The position numbers and the translations under genes are program-made. Shown here one piece after another: positions 46,633 through 59,234 of a stretch of DNA of 64,000 nucleotides (position 1 is its first letter; each line of letters begins with the position of its first letter). The DNA comes from Kondoa malvinella (taxonomy: Eukaryota > Basidiomycota > Agaricostilbomycetes > Agaricostilbales > Kondoaceae), in the NCBI GenBank assembly GCA_039545315.1, contig BCIM01000006.1, positions 806,001-870,000 of the forward strand, written 5' to 3'. The notes below the pieces were generated by a model that saw nothing but the letters and a program-made list of their open reading frames with translations, made no database searches and was not told the DNA's origin.

Positions 46633-49600
46633 ATGGCAGTTGTGACGAGCTCCGAGGTCGAATATGCAGAAGCGCCCAATTTGACACTGCAGCAACCTCA
46701 GCAAGGCGTCAAGCTGCGCGTCTCGAGCAACCCTCTATCACCGGAATCATTGCCTGCCAGTGCTAATCTCCTCTGCATCTCCAATATATTCGGCTGGCTC
46801 GCTGTTGCTGTATCGCAAGATGACTCTCATGGTTTCCTGCTCGCTCGTTTGGATGCTGTTCGATCTACCTTTGCCAATGCAGACAAGCAATCTCAGACGT
46901 CCCTGGCGCCAGAGAGGAAAGTGTCTACAGCTGCAAGAGTGCTCTTCTTGCAATTCGCAATGGCAGACAAGGTCATTTTGGCCTTGTTGGAGAATCAACA
47001 ATTGGCAGTCTATAGGCTCAAATCACTGGTAGATGGGTCGCAGGTCGGTCCTCCCTTGGCCACTTTAGCTAGACATCGGCTAATGATTTGATGGCTAGCT
47101 ATCGCCATTGCATATCTTCCCTCTCAATTCACCTGTGGTCGACCTATTACCGAATCCTGCAGACAAGCCAGAACTGGTCGCCCTGCTTACGACTAGTGGC
47201 CAAATTACTCTTTTGAACCTAGACGCACAAGCTGAGACTGGCACATTCGGTCAATCACTCACGTCAGGTCAGTCTGATCTAACAATGTGGCTTCGTCTGG
47301 CTGACGGTGTTCTCAGCCTGCTGGTCGGTCAAGGGCAAACAGATTGTATGCGGTACTTCTGCAGGGCAGCTTGTTCAAATCACACCAGAAGGGCAAGAGA
47401 AGTCTTCGATCGCGGCACCACCAGCTCTAGATTCACCTCATTCCGTCAATGATGTACGATGGCTCGAAAACGACGTCTTTCTCGCGACATATGCGCCTTC
47501 AAATCCTCAGTCAGGCATATCTGATACTGTCACATTCGCCGTCAACCGGACAAAAACTTCGCTCGAGTACATCAAGTTCCTAGACGATCCGGCGGCTGCT
47601 ATGGGAGACTTTGAGGAGCGTCCTCCAAGACGGTTCACTGCAGCGCTCAAGAACTGGCCGCCATTCAAGCATCTACTCTTTACAGCAAACAGTGCGAGCA
47701 CTGATCTGGCTGTATTGGCTTCCTCTACCGCTTGGGCACCACTCGAACTAGAAGACAAGGACAGACCTTCACTACCTAGTAGTGATGACTATGCAGGGAC
47801 CTGTCCTTTTGGCGTTGCTATTGACCTTACTGCAAAAGATGGGATTCAAGTGACGGATACCTCACCTCTTCCGCCCGCTCCGATACTATATGCATACTCT
47901 AGCGATGGTGTTCTCATAGCATGGATGGTTCAGAACTCAACAGAGCCATTCTCTGCCTATCAAACACCGAGAGATGTTCTTACTCAGGAAGATGCTTCAC
48001 CAACGGACACTCAAGCATCCGTTCAGCCAACATCTTTACCCAATCCATTTGCCGCTACATCAGCTCCTACTTCTTCATCAGCTAAACCAGCCTTCGGAAC
48101 AACCTCAATACCTTCCATCGGCGGATCAAGATTCGGTAGTTCAGGATTCGGCAGCTCAACATTCGGGTCTTCCACGTCTTCTGCTTTCGGTGCACCAGCA
48201 TTTGGCTCAAAGCCAACATTCGGGACGAGTGCTGCTTTCGGTTCTTCTGCAACATCAACATCTTCAACAGCTGCACCTAGCGCATTCGCTGGTTTCTCTT
48301 CTTCCAAACCTGCTGCATTTGGTTCAAGCACGTCTTCGTCGACCACTTCAAAACCAGCTTTTGGCGCATCCAGTTTTGGTTCTAGCTCATTTGGTGCTAA
48401 ACCATCACCACCAGCCGCAGCTCCTGTTTCGGCTTTTGGAGGATTCGCAGCTAAATCAGGCTCCCATTCTACTTTTGGATCATCTACGACAGCATCACCT
48501 TTCGGAACAGCAAGCGGTTCAGGCTTTGGTGCATTCGGGTCTAGCTCAACACCCACAAAATCATTCTCTGGTAGTGCTTTCACCAGTACCGGTAGAGGAG
48601 AAAGCGGAGTAGATGAGGACGAGGATGAGAAGCCGGAAAAGAGGGGCGCGCCTGGTTTGGATGATGCGGATGTTGATGAACTTGAACCAGAAGCTAAAGG
48701 GGATGCTTCTTCTACTTTGGGCTTTGCCGGCTTTGGGCTTGGTGCACAACCTCAGACCAGCGCTCCATCAGCTTTCGGCGCGAAGACTACTGCTCCGCCT
48801 ACTTCGACTTTTGCCGCTCCGTCAACGTTTGGTGCTGCGACTTTTGGTGCTGCGAAACCTCAAACAAGTGCGACCCCAAGCACTTTCGGCAATAATGTAG
48901 GATTTGGTGCATTCAGCAAACCTTCAACAACTTCTGCACCCTCAGGATTCAGCTTTGGCGCATCAAACACTACGACCAGCGCACCGGCACCAGCATTCGG
49001 CTTTGGGCAAGCGTCCAAACCTGCTTCAACGGGATTCGGCTTTGGTAGCTCGACACCGTCGCCTTTCGGAACGGCTCAAGCAGAAGCTAAACCAGCTTCT
49101 GGCTTCTCCTTCAAGGCTGCACAGAATGGCCCAGCGGCTACACCAGAAGCGGGGACAAAGTCATCGCAGCCTGCACCCACTAGTACCGCTCCAGCCTTTT
49201 CATTCGCTCAACCTGCCTCGACTCCGCAACCTTCTACTTCTTCGCCCTTTACTTCCGGACTAAATACAGCTGGCGCTCCTTCTACAAGCACAGCAGCGCC
49301 TGCATCGGCAACACTGTCTTTCCCCAAACCTGCACAGACATCTGTGACACAAGCCACAGAATCCAAAACGGCTTCGAAACCGCCAACCTTCGCCTTTGCC
49401 CAACCAGCTACAGTACCAGCTATAAAAACACCAGAAGAGCCTTCTGGTCCAAAACCGGAAGCCAAACCGATCGACAAGCCGAAAACACCTGAACTTCCAC
49501 CTTCCTCCTCGCCTTTCGCTGGATTCGGCTCCAAGATGAACTTTGGTGCTGTAGGAGATCAATCACCTGGCGTTACTACCACACCTAAAACCGCACCGCT

Positions 49601-52324
49601 GAAATCACCTTTCGGCGAAAGTTTTCAGTTCGGGCAAAAATGGCAAGAAAAGCAGACTGGCGAAACAGATAAGAACGACGAGGCCAATGACAAGAGGGAG
49701 CAGAAAACGCCGGAGCAAAGCACTTCGCAGCCAGTCAAGACTCAGGACGATGGCAGCACAGCCAAATCTTTGATGGGTTTCTCCAGCAGCCCCCCGCTCA
49801 GATCTAGTCCGAAAAGTCAAAAGAGCGCCGAAGAGCAGTCCCTCGATGGTGGCAGTGAAGCTTCGCAGCCGCAAGGTCAGACCGCTGAGACTAGTTCTGA
49901 AGGAGAAGAAGAGCTTGAGCAAGCTAGCGAAGATGGAGAGGAGCCTGAAGAGCTCTTCGAAGAAGAACTAGAAGAAGACAATGGGGAGGAGCAGGAAGAG
50001 CTTTTCGAAGAGGAATTAGAAGAGTCGTGGGACGAGCAAGAGGAAGAGGAAGAAGAAGGCGACCAGACTGTCGCGCTGGAAAATGAGCCTTCCGGCGACG
50101 ATGAAGATGAGCAGTCAGCTTCCAAGACACCTGAAGATGAACCTAGCACGCCTCCATCGCCTGAAAAGTCCAGTTCTGTTTCCTCTTCTACTCAATTGCA
50201 GCCTGTAGCTCCTGCCTTCCCCTTCTCGAATGCGCAAGCTACCACAAGCGCCAAATCGCCCTTTTCCTTTGCGACAGATCAGAAGCAAGCAGCCTCAACG
50301 GCATCTTCTTCATCACCTTTTGTGGCATTCAAACCATCTACCTCATCGCCATTCGCATCCGGCTTCTCACTTCAAGCATCAAAGCCTGAAGCACCGAAAG
50401 CGAGCCCGTCAGCTTTTGGATCTGCCTTCTCACTACCTGCATCCAAGGCAGAAGACGCAAAACCAAATCCGGCACCACAGTCGGTCGCTAGTGCACCTGC
50501 ATCGCAACCGCAGCCTGCCTTTGGCAAATCGCCCTTCTCCTTCGCCAATCCTAGCTTCAAGCCTTCTGCAGCCAAACAAGCTAACAATGATCCTTCACGT
50601 GCTCAACCTGCTTCTTCGGTCAAGCCTGTGGCTGCCAAATCCGATCAGCTGCCATCGCCAGCATCCTCCTCCTCTGTAGCTACTCCTGCGTCATCAGCTC
50701 AAGCGAAAGCCTCACCGTTCGGCTTTCAAGCACCCTCCATGCCCGCTCAGCCTGTGCCTGGTCCTTCCTCGAGCTTGCAGAAACCACCCACCGAGCAAAA
50801 GCCTTCCACTTCTACTGCGAGTAAAGAGCAGAAGCCATCTAATCCGCTCAGCAATGCCTCAGTACCGCGGATGGAACCTCCTGCTGCTAAGGCAGAACCA
50901 AGCGAAGAAGGCATAGCTGGCGAATTCTTGAAGGTGTACAAAATCATGGAAAGCGAGCTTAAGATGGTAAGTCCCTTCTTGATATCTTGGTATGACAGAT
51001 TCCGATTTACGGGTTGCAGCTGCATCAAAACACGCAAATTTGCACCGACTATATTTCTCGCTTCAAGCGTCCGCTACAACCGACAGATGCCTTCCCTGTG
51101 TCCCTGGAAGAGTCGGAATGGTCGTTTGGCGATCTGCCTCAGCTGGGGAAGCTCGCTAAAGCAGTGCAAGAGGATATCAACAAGATAACCGATGCAGGTC
51201 AGAAGCGAGAAAGGCGGTCCATTGAACTGCGAGATTTGCTCTTAAAATGTATGTCCGGGTTTTATTTGTTAAAATGATGATCAACGCTTCTCCTCAGGCG
51301 ACCTGAAAAGAGAAGAATCAGCCCGTTATATCCGAGCTCGTTCAGATCCCGAATTCCGCAAAATGCTCAAAGTGCGACAGCTTGGACCAGAGCAGGTTGA
51401 GAATCAGAAAGTGCTCAGACAGAACAGCCAAGTGAGTAATCTGATGCTGTCTACTGACTCGTACTGATCCTCTCTATCTCAGCATGTCTATGAGACGATC
51501 GCAAAAGTGGAAGAGCAGGTCGCTGTACTCAAAGCAAAGCTCGAAGAGAAGAAGTCCGGTAAGCAGGCTATGAAGTGAGGACTATACATCAGTGAAGAAT
51601 CGAGCTGATCGTTTGTTCAAGGACGCCCGCACTAGAGTCTATAAACCGCACGATCACCAATATTTCGTCAAGTTTGCAAAAGCGCAACTCTGATCTAGAC
51701 CAGATCATCCTAGATCTCGAAATGATCAAGCTTCGTTCTGGCGGCACACCATCACAATCTCCAGCCAAAGCAAGAGGACGAACAATCAATGAAAGTAGTC
51801 CAGCGAGTACAAGCAAATTTGCGGAAACGAGCAACGGAACAATACAGCTGCCAGCGCCTTCAGAAGAAGTAGCTAAATCAGTCGCTGCCGCTTTGAATCA
51901 AGAACGAGCCGGCAAGCTGCTCAAGACGACTCTACTGGAATTACGATCAAAACCTCTTTACAATACCGTCGCTAGCGAGCCAGATGCGCAAAAGCAATTC
52001 ACAGACTTGCGACACTCGCTCTCCAAAGGTCCTATTACGGGCGACAAGCTCCCTACGCCTCGTCGGCAAGCTCCTTCGTGCGACAGTACACCGTTACGAC
52101 CTACCTTCTTTACTTTGGATGAAGAGGAAGACGAGCTGGCTTCACCTACTAAAAGAGCTGCTCCTAGACAGCCTGTCAGTCGCGGTCGACCTAGTCAGAC
52201 GTTCAAAGGTGTTTCGTTGTCTGCTTATGAAGGGGATAGTAGCAGTGAGGAAGAGGAGGATGAGGGCGACGAGGAAGAGTATGATACGCTGCAGGATATC
52301 GAGGAGGCTTCTGAGGAGGGCTAG
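46633..52324 (+). CDS. NUP159: FG-nucleoporin Nup159/Nup214 type
   Basis: Nup159 sits on the cytoplasmic face of the nuclear pore and recruits the DEAD-box ATPase Dbp5 for mRNA export. The N-terminal part (46633 to about 47950) forms a beta-propeller, with ACWSVKGKQIVCGTSAGQLV typical of this family after two introns. From about 48050 to 49650 there are dense FG repeats (FGSS, PAFG, GFGFGSST). An acidic block follows at 49900-50150, then more SPF/PFSF repeats to 50750. The C-terminal coiled coil (KVYKIMESELKM, HVYETIAKVEEQVAVLKAKL) would bind the Nup82 complex. It ends EEASEEG with TAG at 52322-52324. The first 15 kb of the opposite strand holds an Irc20-like gene starting only 138 nt away, so the promoter is bidirectional. 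Confidence 0.9.
49915..50060 (+). repeat. Duplicated acidic motif inside the nucleoporin
   Basis: Within the acidic linker the unit EELFEEELEE occurs twice, separated by about ten acidic residues. The DNA copies differ slightly, so this is an old internal duplication. Confidence 0.7.
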
Positions 52325-52490
52325 CAATTGCGAACCTTCGTGGCGGATCCTAAATTGTCACAGCCTGACTTACTTGACTTGCGACGTCCATTCTTGATCA
52401 GCTTACTGATCTATCATATACCTGACGGCTCTATATACCTGCGCGAGTGGTAGTACCCGATCAAGCAAGATTCCAGAGAGCTAGGGAGTC

Positions 52491-52526
52491 CAACTTCGAA
52501 TAGACAACCAACTTCGAATAGACAAG
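52491..52526 (+). repeat. Perfect 18-bp tandem duplication in the SERINC leader
   Basis: CAACTTCGAATAGACAA followed by C or G occurs twice in tandem (52491-52508 and 52509-52526), ending 10 nt before the SERINC start codon. It contains a TTCGAA palindrome. It lies in the probable 5' untranslated region. Confidence 0.8.
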
Positions 52527-52536
52527 CTCAGCAAAG

Positions 52537-54277
52537 ATGGGTATAGTCATGGGAATTCCGCTTCTTGGATCAATGGCAGGTATAGCGGGCACTGTTATCT
52601 CCAGCATGGTAGCCGGTCTGGCGTTGTGAGTTGGCGTGTTCAGGAAAACTAACCTCGCTCATATCGCCTTAGCTTCTGTACCAGTCAAGCTGCAGCAGCT
52701 TTCTGCAAGTCTTGCAACTGCTCAAGCTCGATAGCGACTCGAATAGGCTACTCTATCATATTCCTGCTCAACTCAATGGTCGCTTGGATCATGTTGACAC
52801 CTTGGGCCATTCGCAAGATTGAATCTCTCAGTTACGATTATATAAAGATGGAATGCTCTGGAGGCAAGTGCTATGGTGTCCTAGCTGTCAGTCATCATCA
52901 TCGAGGTAGTCTGTGTCCAAGCTGATTCGGCAAGCAGGTCCATCGTATCTGCTTCGCTTTAGCATTACTCCATACCATTCTATCTTTGTCGCTCATCGGG
53001 GTCCGAGACACAAGAACCAAAAGGGCAGCAATCCAGAACGGTTGGTGGGGTCCGAAAGTCCTCACTTGGCTCATCTTGATTGGCATTTCATTCGCTATAC
53101 CAAACGGCTTCTTCATGTTCTGGTCAAAGTACATTGCAGTATTCGGCTCTGGCATTTTCATTTTGATCGGCCTGGTGCTTCTGGTCGACTTTGTTCACAC
53201 TTGGTCGGAAACATGCATCGATAAATGGGAACAAGACGATTCACAGCTGTGGAAGTACATTCTCGTCGGCTCAACTCTGTCAGAATATGGCGGCGTGATT
53301 GCGCTCACCGTGGTCGATTATGTCTTCTTTGGACAATCTGGATGCGGTCTCAATCAATTCTTCATCACTTTCAACATCATCCTGTGCATCGCTTCTACCG
53401 TCTTGTCGGTCCTACCTGCTGTACAAGAAGCCAACCCTCGTTCCGGTCTAGCACAATCAGGCATGGTCGGCATCTATACGACCTACCTCGTCACTTCAGC
53501 AGTAGCGAACCACGACGACAAATCAGGCAATTGCAACCCCCTTTCTCGGAAAGCCAACGCAGCAAGATCATCCATGGTCATTCTAGGCGCCATCTTTACT
53601 TTCCTCGCTATTGCCTATTCGACCTCGAGAGCAGCTACTTCTTCCAAAGCGTTCAGCGGGAAGAAAGGAGCCAACGCAGGCGCTATTCGATTACCTTCGG
53701 ATAGCGAAACGGGCGAAATGGATACAGTCACGAAACAACCTACCAAACAAGATTCGTTGCGCATCCAAGCGTTGATGGCTGCTGTCGAAGCGGGAAGTTT
53801 ACCTGCATCCGCTTTGGATGACAGCGATGACGAAGAAGAAGAGGATGAAGGTGCACCAGGCGCGAATGATAGAGATGATGAGCGTAGCGGGACGAGGTAC
53901 AACTACTCTTGGTTCCATGTCATTTTCTGCTTGGCAGCTATGTATGTGAGCATGCTGTTGACGGATTGGTATGTCTTTCGCTCTTTCAGTGGGCCGTGCT
54001 GATGAGTCTGTAGGAATGTGGTCATTCCGATGGATGGACAGGGAGATCAGGCTGATTACGTGCGGATTGGGAGATCAGGCGTGGCAATGTGGATGAGAAT
54101 AGTCAGCAGCTGGATCTGTAAGCCTCCTCGCGTCAAGTGTTGGTATTTCGCTGATTCGTCTCGTAGGTCTGGTGCTGTACATGTGGAGCCTGATAGTAAG
54201 TATGTCCACATCTGGCTTGATCTTGAGCTAATGTGCGATTACAGGCGCCTGTCGTGCTTCCAGATAGGTTTGGGTAA
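52537..54277 (+). CDS. TMS1: Serine incorporator (SERINC/TMS1 family)
   Basis: SERINC proteins are multi-pass membrane proteins of the ER, endosomes and plasma membrane, linked to lipid scrambling and serine-derived lipids. The start at 52537 gives MGIVMGIPLLGSMAGI. Family marks follow: AFCKSCNCSSSIATRIGYSI, NGWWGPKVLTWLILIGISFA and FVHTWSETCIDKWE. Then come YGGVIALTVVDYVFFGQSGC, an acidic cytosolic loop (DDSDDEEEEDEGAPG) and YNYSWFHVIFCLAAMYVSML. Late introns leave a 29-nt exon (LVLYMWSLI) and a final exon ending VLPDRFG, with TAA at 54275-54277. About ten membrane segments are expected. Length (about 490 residues) is normal. Confidence 0.92.
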
Positions 54278-54583
54278 AGCGTGGCGCTGTCTCTCGCTGA
54301 GCAGATTGTTGCCTCACGTCAGCCAGCATGCTTTGAGGGTGTGAATATGTCCAGTAATGCTCAAGACACTTGAAAGGAGCGTCGTTCTTCCATGGCTTCC
54401 GTGCATCAGCGCGGTCTCGTCCCCGTCCAGGTGCAAATGTCACTCTTCTCATCTTTCGCTGTGGAACTTTAGTGCATATCTAAGGTCCACATACTTCACA
54501 GCCTCAGGAGGCGTCCTCTTTCTTTCTGCTCTGCTTTTTTTGGCTTGCGCTGTTCGGTCTGAAAAGGGATATTGTGCTTGACG
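54278..54583. other. Intergenic, promoter of the RTA1-like gene
   Basis: About 300 bases with no credible coding exon. A pyrimidine-rich, T-rich patch at 54515-54545 lies shortly before the likely start of the next gene. Confidence 0.4.
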
Positions 54584-55910
54584 ATGGCTGTCGGTGAGCT
54601 CTGTCTTAATACAAACAGGCAAGCGACTAATGCCATCGATAGAAACGTTATATCACTACTATCCCTCAAAGGCCCTTTACATTCTTTTCGCTATCCTTTG
54701 GTCACTATCTGGTGCACTCCATCTCTATCAATGCCGAAAGTACAAGGCTACTGGCATGACCGGTATGGCGGTTTGGGCCTCGGTGCTGCTTTGTGCGGGC
54801 TGTGAGTCATCCGTATGTTATCTTTGATGTTCGGGTTCGAACATGTGATAGATGCAACTAGAGCCGTTGCAGCATACAACCTGTCTTCAGTGGGGCTTTT
54901 CATTGGTCAGACTAGTACATTGCCGTATGACCCTCGCTGATTGACAATAGCAAACCTTATTCTTCTGCAAATTGGCGCGCCCATCTTTGCAATTGTCAAC
55001 TACACAACATGCAGTTCTTTGCTGTACTACATACCTTATCTGGCTCCTATACATCCTGGACGCATCCGTACATCAGCGCTTCCAAGTCCCGATATATGCT
55101 GACCAGTAAAGACAGTGGCCACCTTCCTCGGTCTGGATCTTCTCATTGAGACGCTCATCGCGAGAGGAGCTGCCCAGATCGCCTCTGTTGACTCTTCTCT
55201 CGGCTACATCCGATCAGGTGCAGTCCCCATTGCGGTTGGCCTGATTCTGCAATGCGTCGTCTCCTTCGCTTTCGCTTGCCATATAATGCAATTCCACATG
55301 CGATGCGCCAAAAATGGACTCGTAACACGCAACATCCGACTGGTCCTACTGCTGAACTACTCTACTATCTTCCTTCTTCTGTCAAGAATGATTTATCGCA
55401 TCATCGAGGCATTCGAAGTGAAGGATCGGTTGGGTCAGACAAATCCAGATTGGTCAAGCACATTGACTGCAAGCCAACCGGCTTTCTGGATAATGGAAGG
55501 CGTCTTGATTCTCAGCATCAGCGTTTGTACAGCCCGCCAAAGTCTATGTATTTACTAATTGCGAGGCAGGTCTTGTTTCATATTTTTCACCCTGGTCGAC
55601 TGTTACCAAGGAACAAGTTGGTCTTCCTTGCGAGGGACGGTACGACCGAACGCGTAAGAAGTAAGCTCCTCCTCGCGTATTTTGATCCATCTGAGTCTGC
55701 CAAACAGCTAAAGGAATTGACTCGCGCCCACGCGTGGCTAAGATCTTCGACCCGTATGACCTGTATGGACGTGCCAGGGGTACACATGTATCACAAAACC
55801 TCGCGTATTGGGACGAAGTGGAAGCTCAGACTTTTGAAGACAAGACGACCAGTCAACATGGTGAAACGGATGGTTTGGAGATGCTTAGGCGGTCGACTGA
55901 GCATGCTTAG
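54584..55910 (+). CDS. RTA1-like seven-helix membrane protein
   Basis: RTA1-family proteins are fungal seven-helix membrane proteins linked to resistance to toxic lipids and sterol biosynthesis inhibitors; their transport role is not settled. The first core exon reads LYHYYPSKALYILFAILWSL, the usual Y-x-PS opening. Middle helices follow in NLILLQIGAPIFAIVNYTTC and FLGLDLLIETLIARGAAQIA. The end block GVLILSISVLFHIFHPGRLL forms across an intron near 55526-55571, then PRNKLVFLARDGTTER. A last exon (FDPYDLYGRARG) ends RRSTEHA with TAG at 55908-55910. The start is uncertain: ATG at 54584 needs a 25-nt intron at 54594-54618, while ATG at 54630 needs none. Confidence 0.8.
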
Positions 55911-56039
55911 CTTGAGCAATGTATGGTCCTGATGCATTCCGTATGATCTAAATGCAAGGTTCCGTGCTTTTTCATTTGCTCACGCTGCTTTGTCTGCCGA
56001 CAATCGAGCCATACCAAAGTATTCTTCAGGACCGTTCTA

Positions 56040-57312
56040 TCACTGCTCCTTCGCTTTCCACTGCTGAATCGTAGCCATGCTAGTTGATCGAGAGAGCACA
56101 TCGCGCAGCCAATCCGGCAATCCCCTCAACAGCCAAGTCCACCTCGAGTACATCGGCAAGTACACATCGCCGCTTTCATCCGTCTCTAATTGTGCTATGA
56201 TCGACATCGCCAGATCATGCGGTTCAACAGCTGGTGCTAGGAAGCTTTCGATCCAACCCGAAGCTGGCTTGCTAGCAAACAGCTGAGTGCTAACGGTGCC
56301 GGGTACAACCAGTGTCGTATTGATACCACTACCGCTGTCGGGTCACATGTCTTAGCAAAGAGGTAGAGCAGAAAGTGCAAAAACCAACGAGAGTTCCACC
56401 CGTAAAGATTCATGAAAAGACATTGCAGCTGCCTTTGAAGCGCAGTAGGGTGCTATCTGAGCTGATCCTATGTACGAGAGAACCGAAGAGATAGTCACCT
56501 GCATGGCATTCGTGAGACATCTGGCGATGAAGAGAAAGAGGGAATTTTACTATATGGCCTGCTCTCTGTGCAAGCATTGCAGGAAGAAAAGCCTGAACAG
56601 TCCAGTAGTGCGAAAGAGTATTGATGTCGAATGTGCTGCATGGCTATCAGCTGGCTATGCATAAACAAGGCAAGGTGAAACCTGCCGCCTAACATCTTTC
56701 TCGCTCATCTCGAGTATACTGTCGAACCTAACGATGCCAGCGTTATTGATGAGGGCTGTCGGGTTGCCGACCTGTACGGTAGCTCGCTTTTAAGCTCTTG
56801 ATGGTGCGAAGGCAGACTGCCGCACCTCTTCTCGGATAGTCTGAGCAACTTCAAATACCCTCGCTCGGTCAGATACATCACATTGATAGTAATGCACATC
56901 ATCTATAGTCCGTATGAACATTAGCCTCTTTCTGCGAACCAAAAGAGTACCAACCAGACTGCGCAAATCCCTTGACCACATCGAGCACTACCACTGTCAC
57001 ACCCTTGACAGCCAGAATCTCGACAAGCATCTGCCCTATTCCTGAAGCTCCCCCGGTGACTAGTACGATCTGATTGAACCAATCTAGCTTATGCGCGCCC
57101 AACATCCTCTTTGCACCCCTTCGCCAGAGTGCATTGTTCAGGACATTGTTGAGCCATGGAAACGCGTATATACCGATAGACGTGGCAGCATAGGTCCAGC
57201 GTATCGAGCAAGGCAGGTGATGTTCGGGCAAGAGAAACGCCAGAGGGATAACAAAGATTGGTGACAACAGAGTGAAGGACACGAGGAGCCAGAGGGTATC
57301 TAGCGTTATCAT
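56040..57312 (-). CDS. Membrane-anchored short-chain dehydrogenase/reductase
   Basis: On the minus strand it starts MITLDTLWLLVSFTLLSPIF at 57312, a hydrophobic N-terminal anchor that suggests ER or lipid-droplet location. The Rossmann motif is VLVTGGASGIGQM, followed by VVVLDV (NAD(H) type) and VHYYQCDVSDRARVFEVA. Next come NNAGIVRFDSILEMS and the catalytic YCASKAAAMSFHESLRVEL. The end is LPDWLRDVLSRSTSMATIQQ, with TGA at 56040-56042. It resembles the RDH10/dehydrogenase 17-beta-HSD11 group, so a retinoid, steroid or lipid alcohol substrate is possible. An upstream in-frame start at 57453 would only lengthen the N-terminus. Introns are short, and some joins around 56360-56480 are approximate. 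Confidence 0.82.
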
Positions 57313-58120
57313 TGCTGCAGAAGAACAGAGAGCTTCAGCATCACGAGGTTGAGCGAGACCGAGCTGGTAACGATGTTGCGACTTCAAGTTCGAAGCAGGA
57401 GTGAGATCTAAGGAGACTCTGGGCCTGTCACTATAGTAGCTCGAATACCGCAATCACAGCTGGGAAGTGACGCTTGCGCAGAGTGCGATCTCGAACAAAA
57501 TGTAAGACTGTTGCGTACAGTAAGAACTGCAATCACGGCTGCAGCAGATACCTTCCGACAGTCCATGCCATCACTGTCTCCTGTCTCCAAGCAAGTCTCC
57601 ATGCAACTCTCCCACTCTTGTCTGCAATTGCTTTCGCGTTGTTTTCTCCCAAAACTAGCATCAACTTCAGCGGACAGACTCAAAGCACGTCAGGGCCAGC
57701 GAACCGTCGGCACATAACCAGTTGACGTGTTCAGGTCACAGTCTCGTAGGAGGGTGCGACATAGACGGTAAGAAGGTCATAAAGCCTGCAGAGGGTGATG
57801 AAGGAAGCCGAAAGTCTCCGGCTCTGTCATCTCGATTGAGATAGCTTCACTATTCTCATCGCACCAGAACGAATAAACAGTATGAAGAGATCACAGGTTG
57901 GCAGGTAAAAGTCAAAGATGATTGGGCTGCTCAATACATACAAGAAAGCAGGGTCAGCGGAAGCGGGAGTGACAGCCGGGAGGTTGGAGCGCGCCCAGAG
58001 GATCAAGAAGACATCTTGGTCAGAAAGAAGGGCAGAAGATGAGCCTTAACGCTGCTCTGGCTTCGACAAAGGGGACATGTACACTTTGAACACGAGATGC
58101 ATGAAATGCAACCAAAAAGA
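57313..58120. other. Gene-free stretch
   Basis: About 800 bases between the SDR start and the MED19 end, both on the minus strand. A minus-strand open frame at 57408-57683 and overlapping plus-strand frames show no motif and no consistent splice sites. It likely holds the SDR promoter and MED19 3' end. Confidence 0.4.
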
Positions 58121-59015
58121 TCACTGCTGTCAGACGGCATCAGCTACAACTCTGGAATACTACACGAGCATACCTTCTTCCGCTTCTTCTTTTCTCGCTC
58201 ATTATCCGAAGGCAACGCAGAAGCTGTATTGCTATCCGGCGGTGCTCCGTTCGTAGACGCTTTAAGATCGACAGATTCGTTATGCCGCCGCTTCTTGCGT
58301 TTCTACATAGAGAGTCAGGCTCGATCCAGACCATACCGTGCGATGCTACCTTTTTGGGTTTGACTTCTTGCGGTCCAGCTACTATTTCTTCCCACTGAAA
58401 TTGCAATCAGCAGAGGACAGTGCTTTGGGGCACGAGACAGCTCACATTGTCTATGATACCCGGCTGCAGCGTGAACGAGTCGCGCAGAGTTTGTCCATCA
58501 AAGGGATAGATTTCGACTGATTGATAGTCTGGATGCCCGACTAGGCTTTGCATATACTCGTCTTTGGCGCTCGAGTAATTGCCTGTCCAAGAAGTGCGTG
58601 CACATCAGCCTGAGCTGAAGTACTCGAGTATGGACGGACCTGGCAGGTCGCCTATCAAATGAGCATAGCTTCTATCAATCTTGCGATGTTGTTTCTCTTC
58701 TACAGCAGGCGCCGCTTCCTCCTTGACCTCATCCCCAAATTCAACAGCTTTTCCTTTGCCTTTTAAATCCTTGCCCGGCGGTCTCGGTGGACGAATATAC
58801 GGCCTCACAAACTCCTCATACAAAGGCATCAACTCGTATTTGCCCAGCAGATCCTCCGTGCCATTCAGGCGAGTCCTTTCTTGCCTTGGAGGGAATTGCA
58901 TGCTAGAGGTCGAAGCTTGTGCATCTCGCAGGAAAGGTGCTCGAAAGAAGGTTGTTTGAGACGCTTGTGCACTCGTTGATGGCTCCGGTTCCATAGCGTG
59001 GTATACTGTTTGCAA
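58121..59015 (-). CDS. MED19: Mediator complex subunit 19 (Rox3)
   Basis: Med19 is a head/middle Mediator subunit that helps activators reach RNA polymerase II. On the minus strand it starts MQTVYHAMEPEPSTSAQASQ at 59015, or at the MEPEP methionine just inside. The core reads GTEDLLGKYELMPLYEEFVR, then SYAHLIGDLPG, the conserved LPG end of the Med19 helix block. After an intron come NYSSAKDEYMQSLVGHPDYQ and the DSFTLQPG segment. A lysine-rich C-terminus (KKRRHNESVDLKAST, NERKKKRKK) suits a nuclear protein. The last intron leaves only Q and TGA at 58121-58123. Identification rests on the YELMPLYE and DLPG blocks plus the basic tail. Confidence 0.78.
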
Positions 59016-59234
59016 AAGACAAGTGAATGCCTTTGTCTAGCGGCTGGGTATATGGCCTTATTTTGCCATGATGGCTCTCGAGCGACAAGAGCATGTCGAA
59101 TGTTGACGACGAGCTACAAGCCGGACAGCGGCCACAAGAGAGCCTAGGAGAGATATACCAAGATTTGTATTGAAACAAAGGTGTGCACGCTAGCATAGAA
59201 TAGCACAATCTGATTTGCGCGCGCGTCCCGATGC

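Noticed and set aside
48023..48583. Long minus-strand open frame (186 codons) opposite the nucleoporin
   Set aside because: It mirrors the FG-repeat codons of the plus strand; the composition is repetitive and no motif or splice logic supports it. The same holds for plus-strand alternative frames at 47974-48612 and 50230-50679.
54828..54845. B-box-like GGTTCGAAC
   Set aside because: It lies in an intron of the RTA1-like gene with no A-box or cloverleaf at the right distance.
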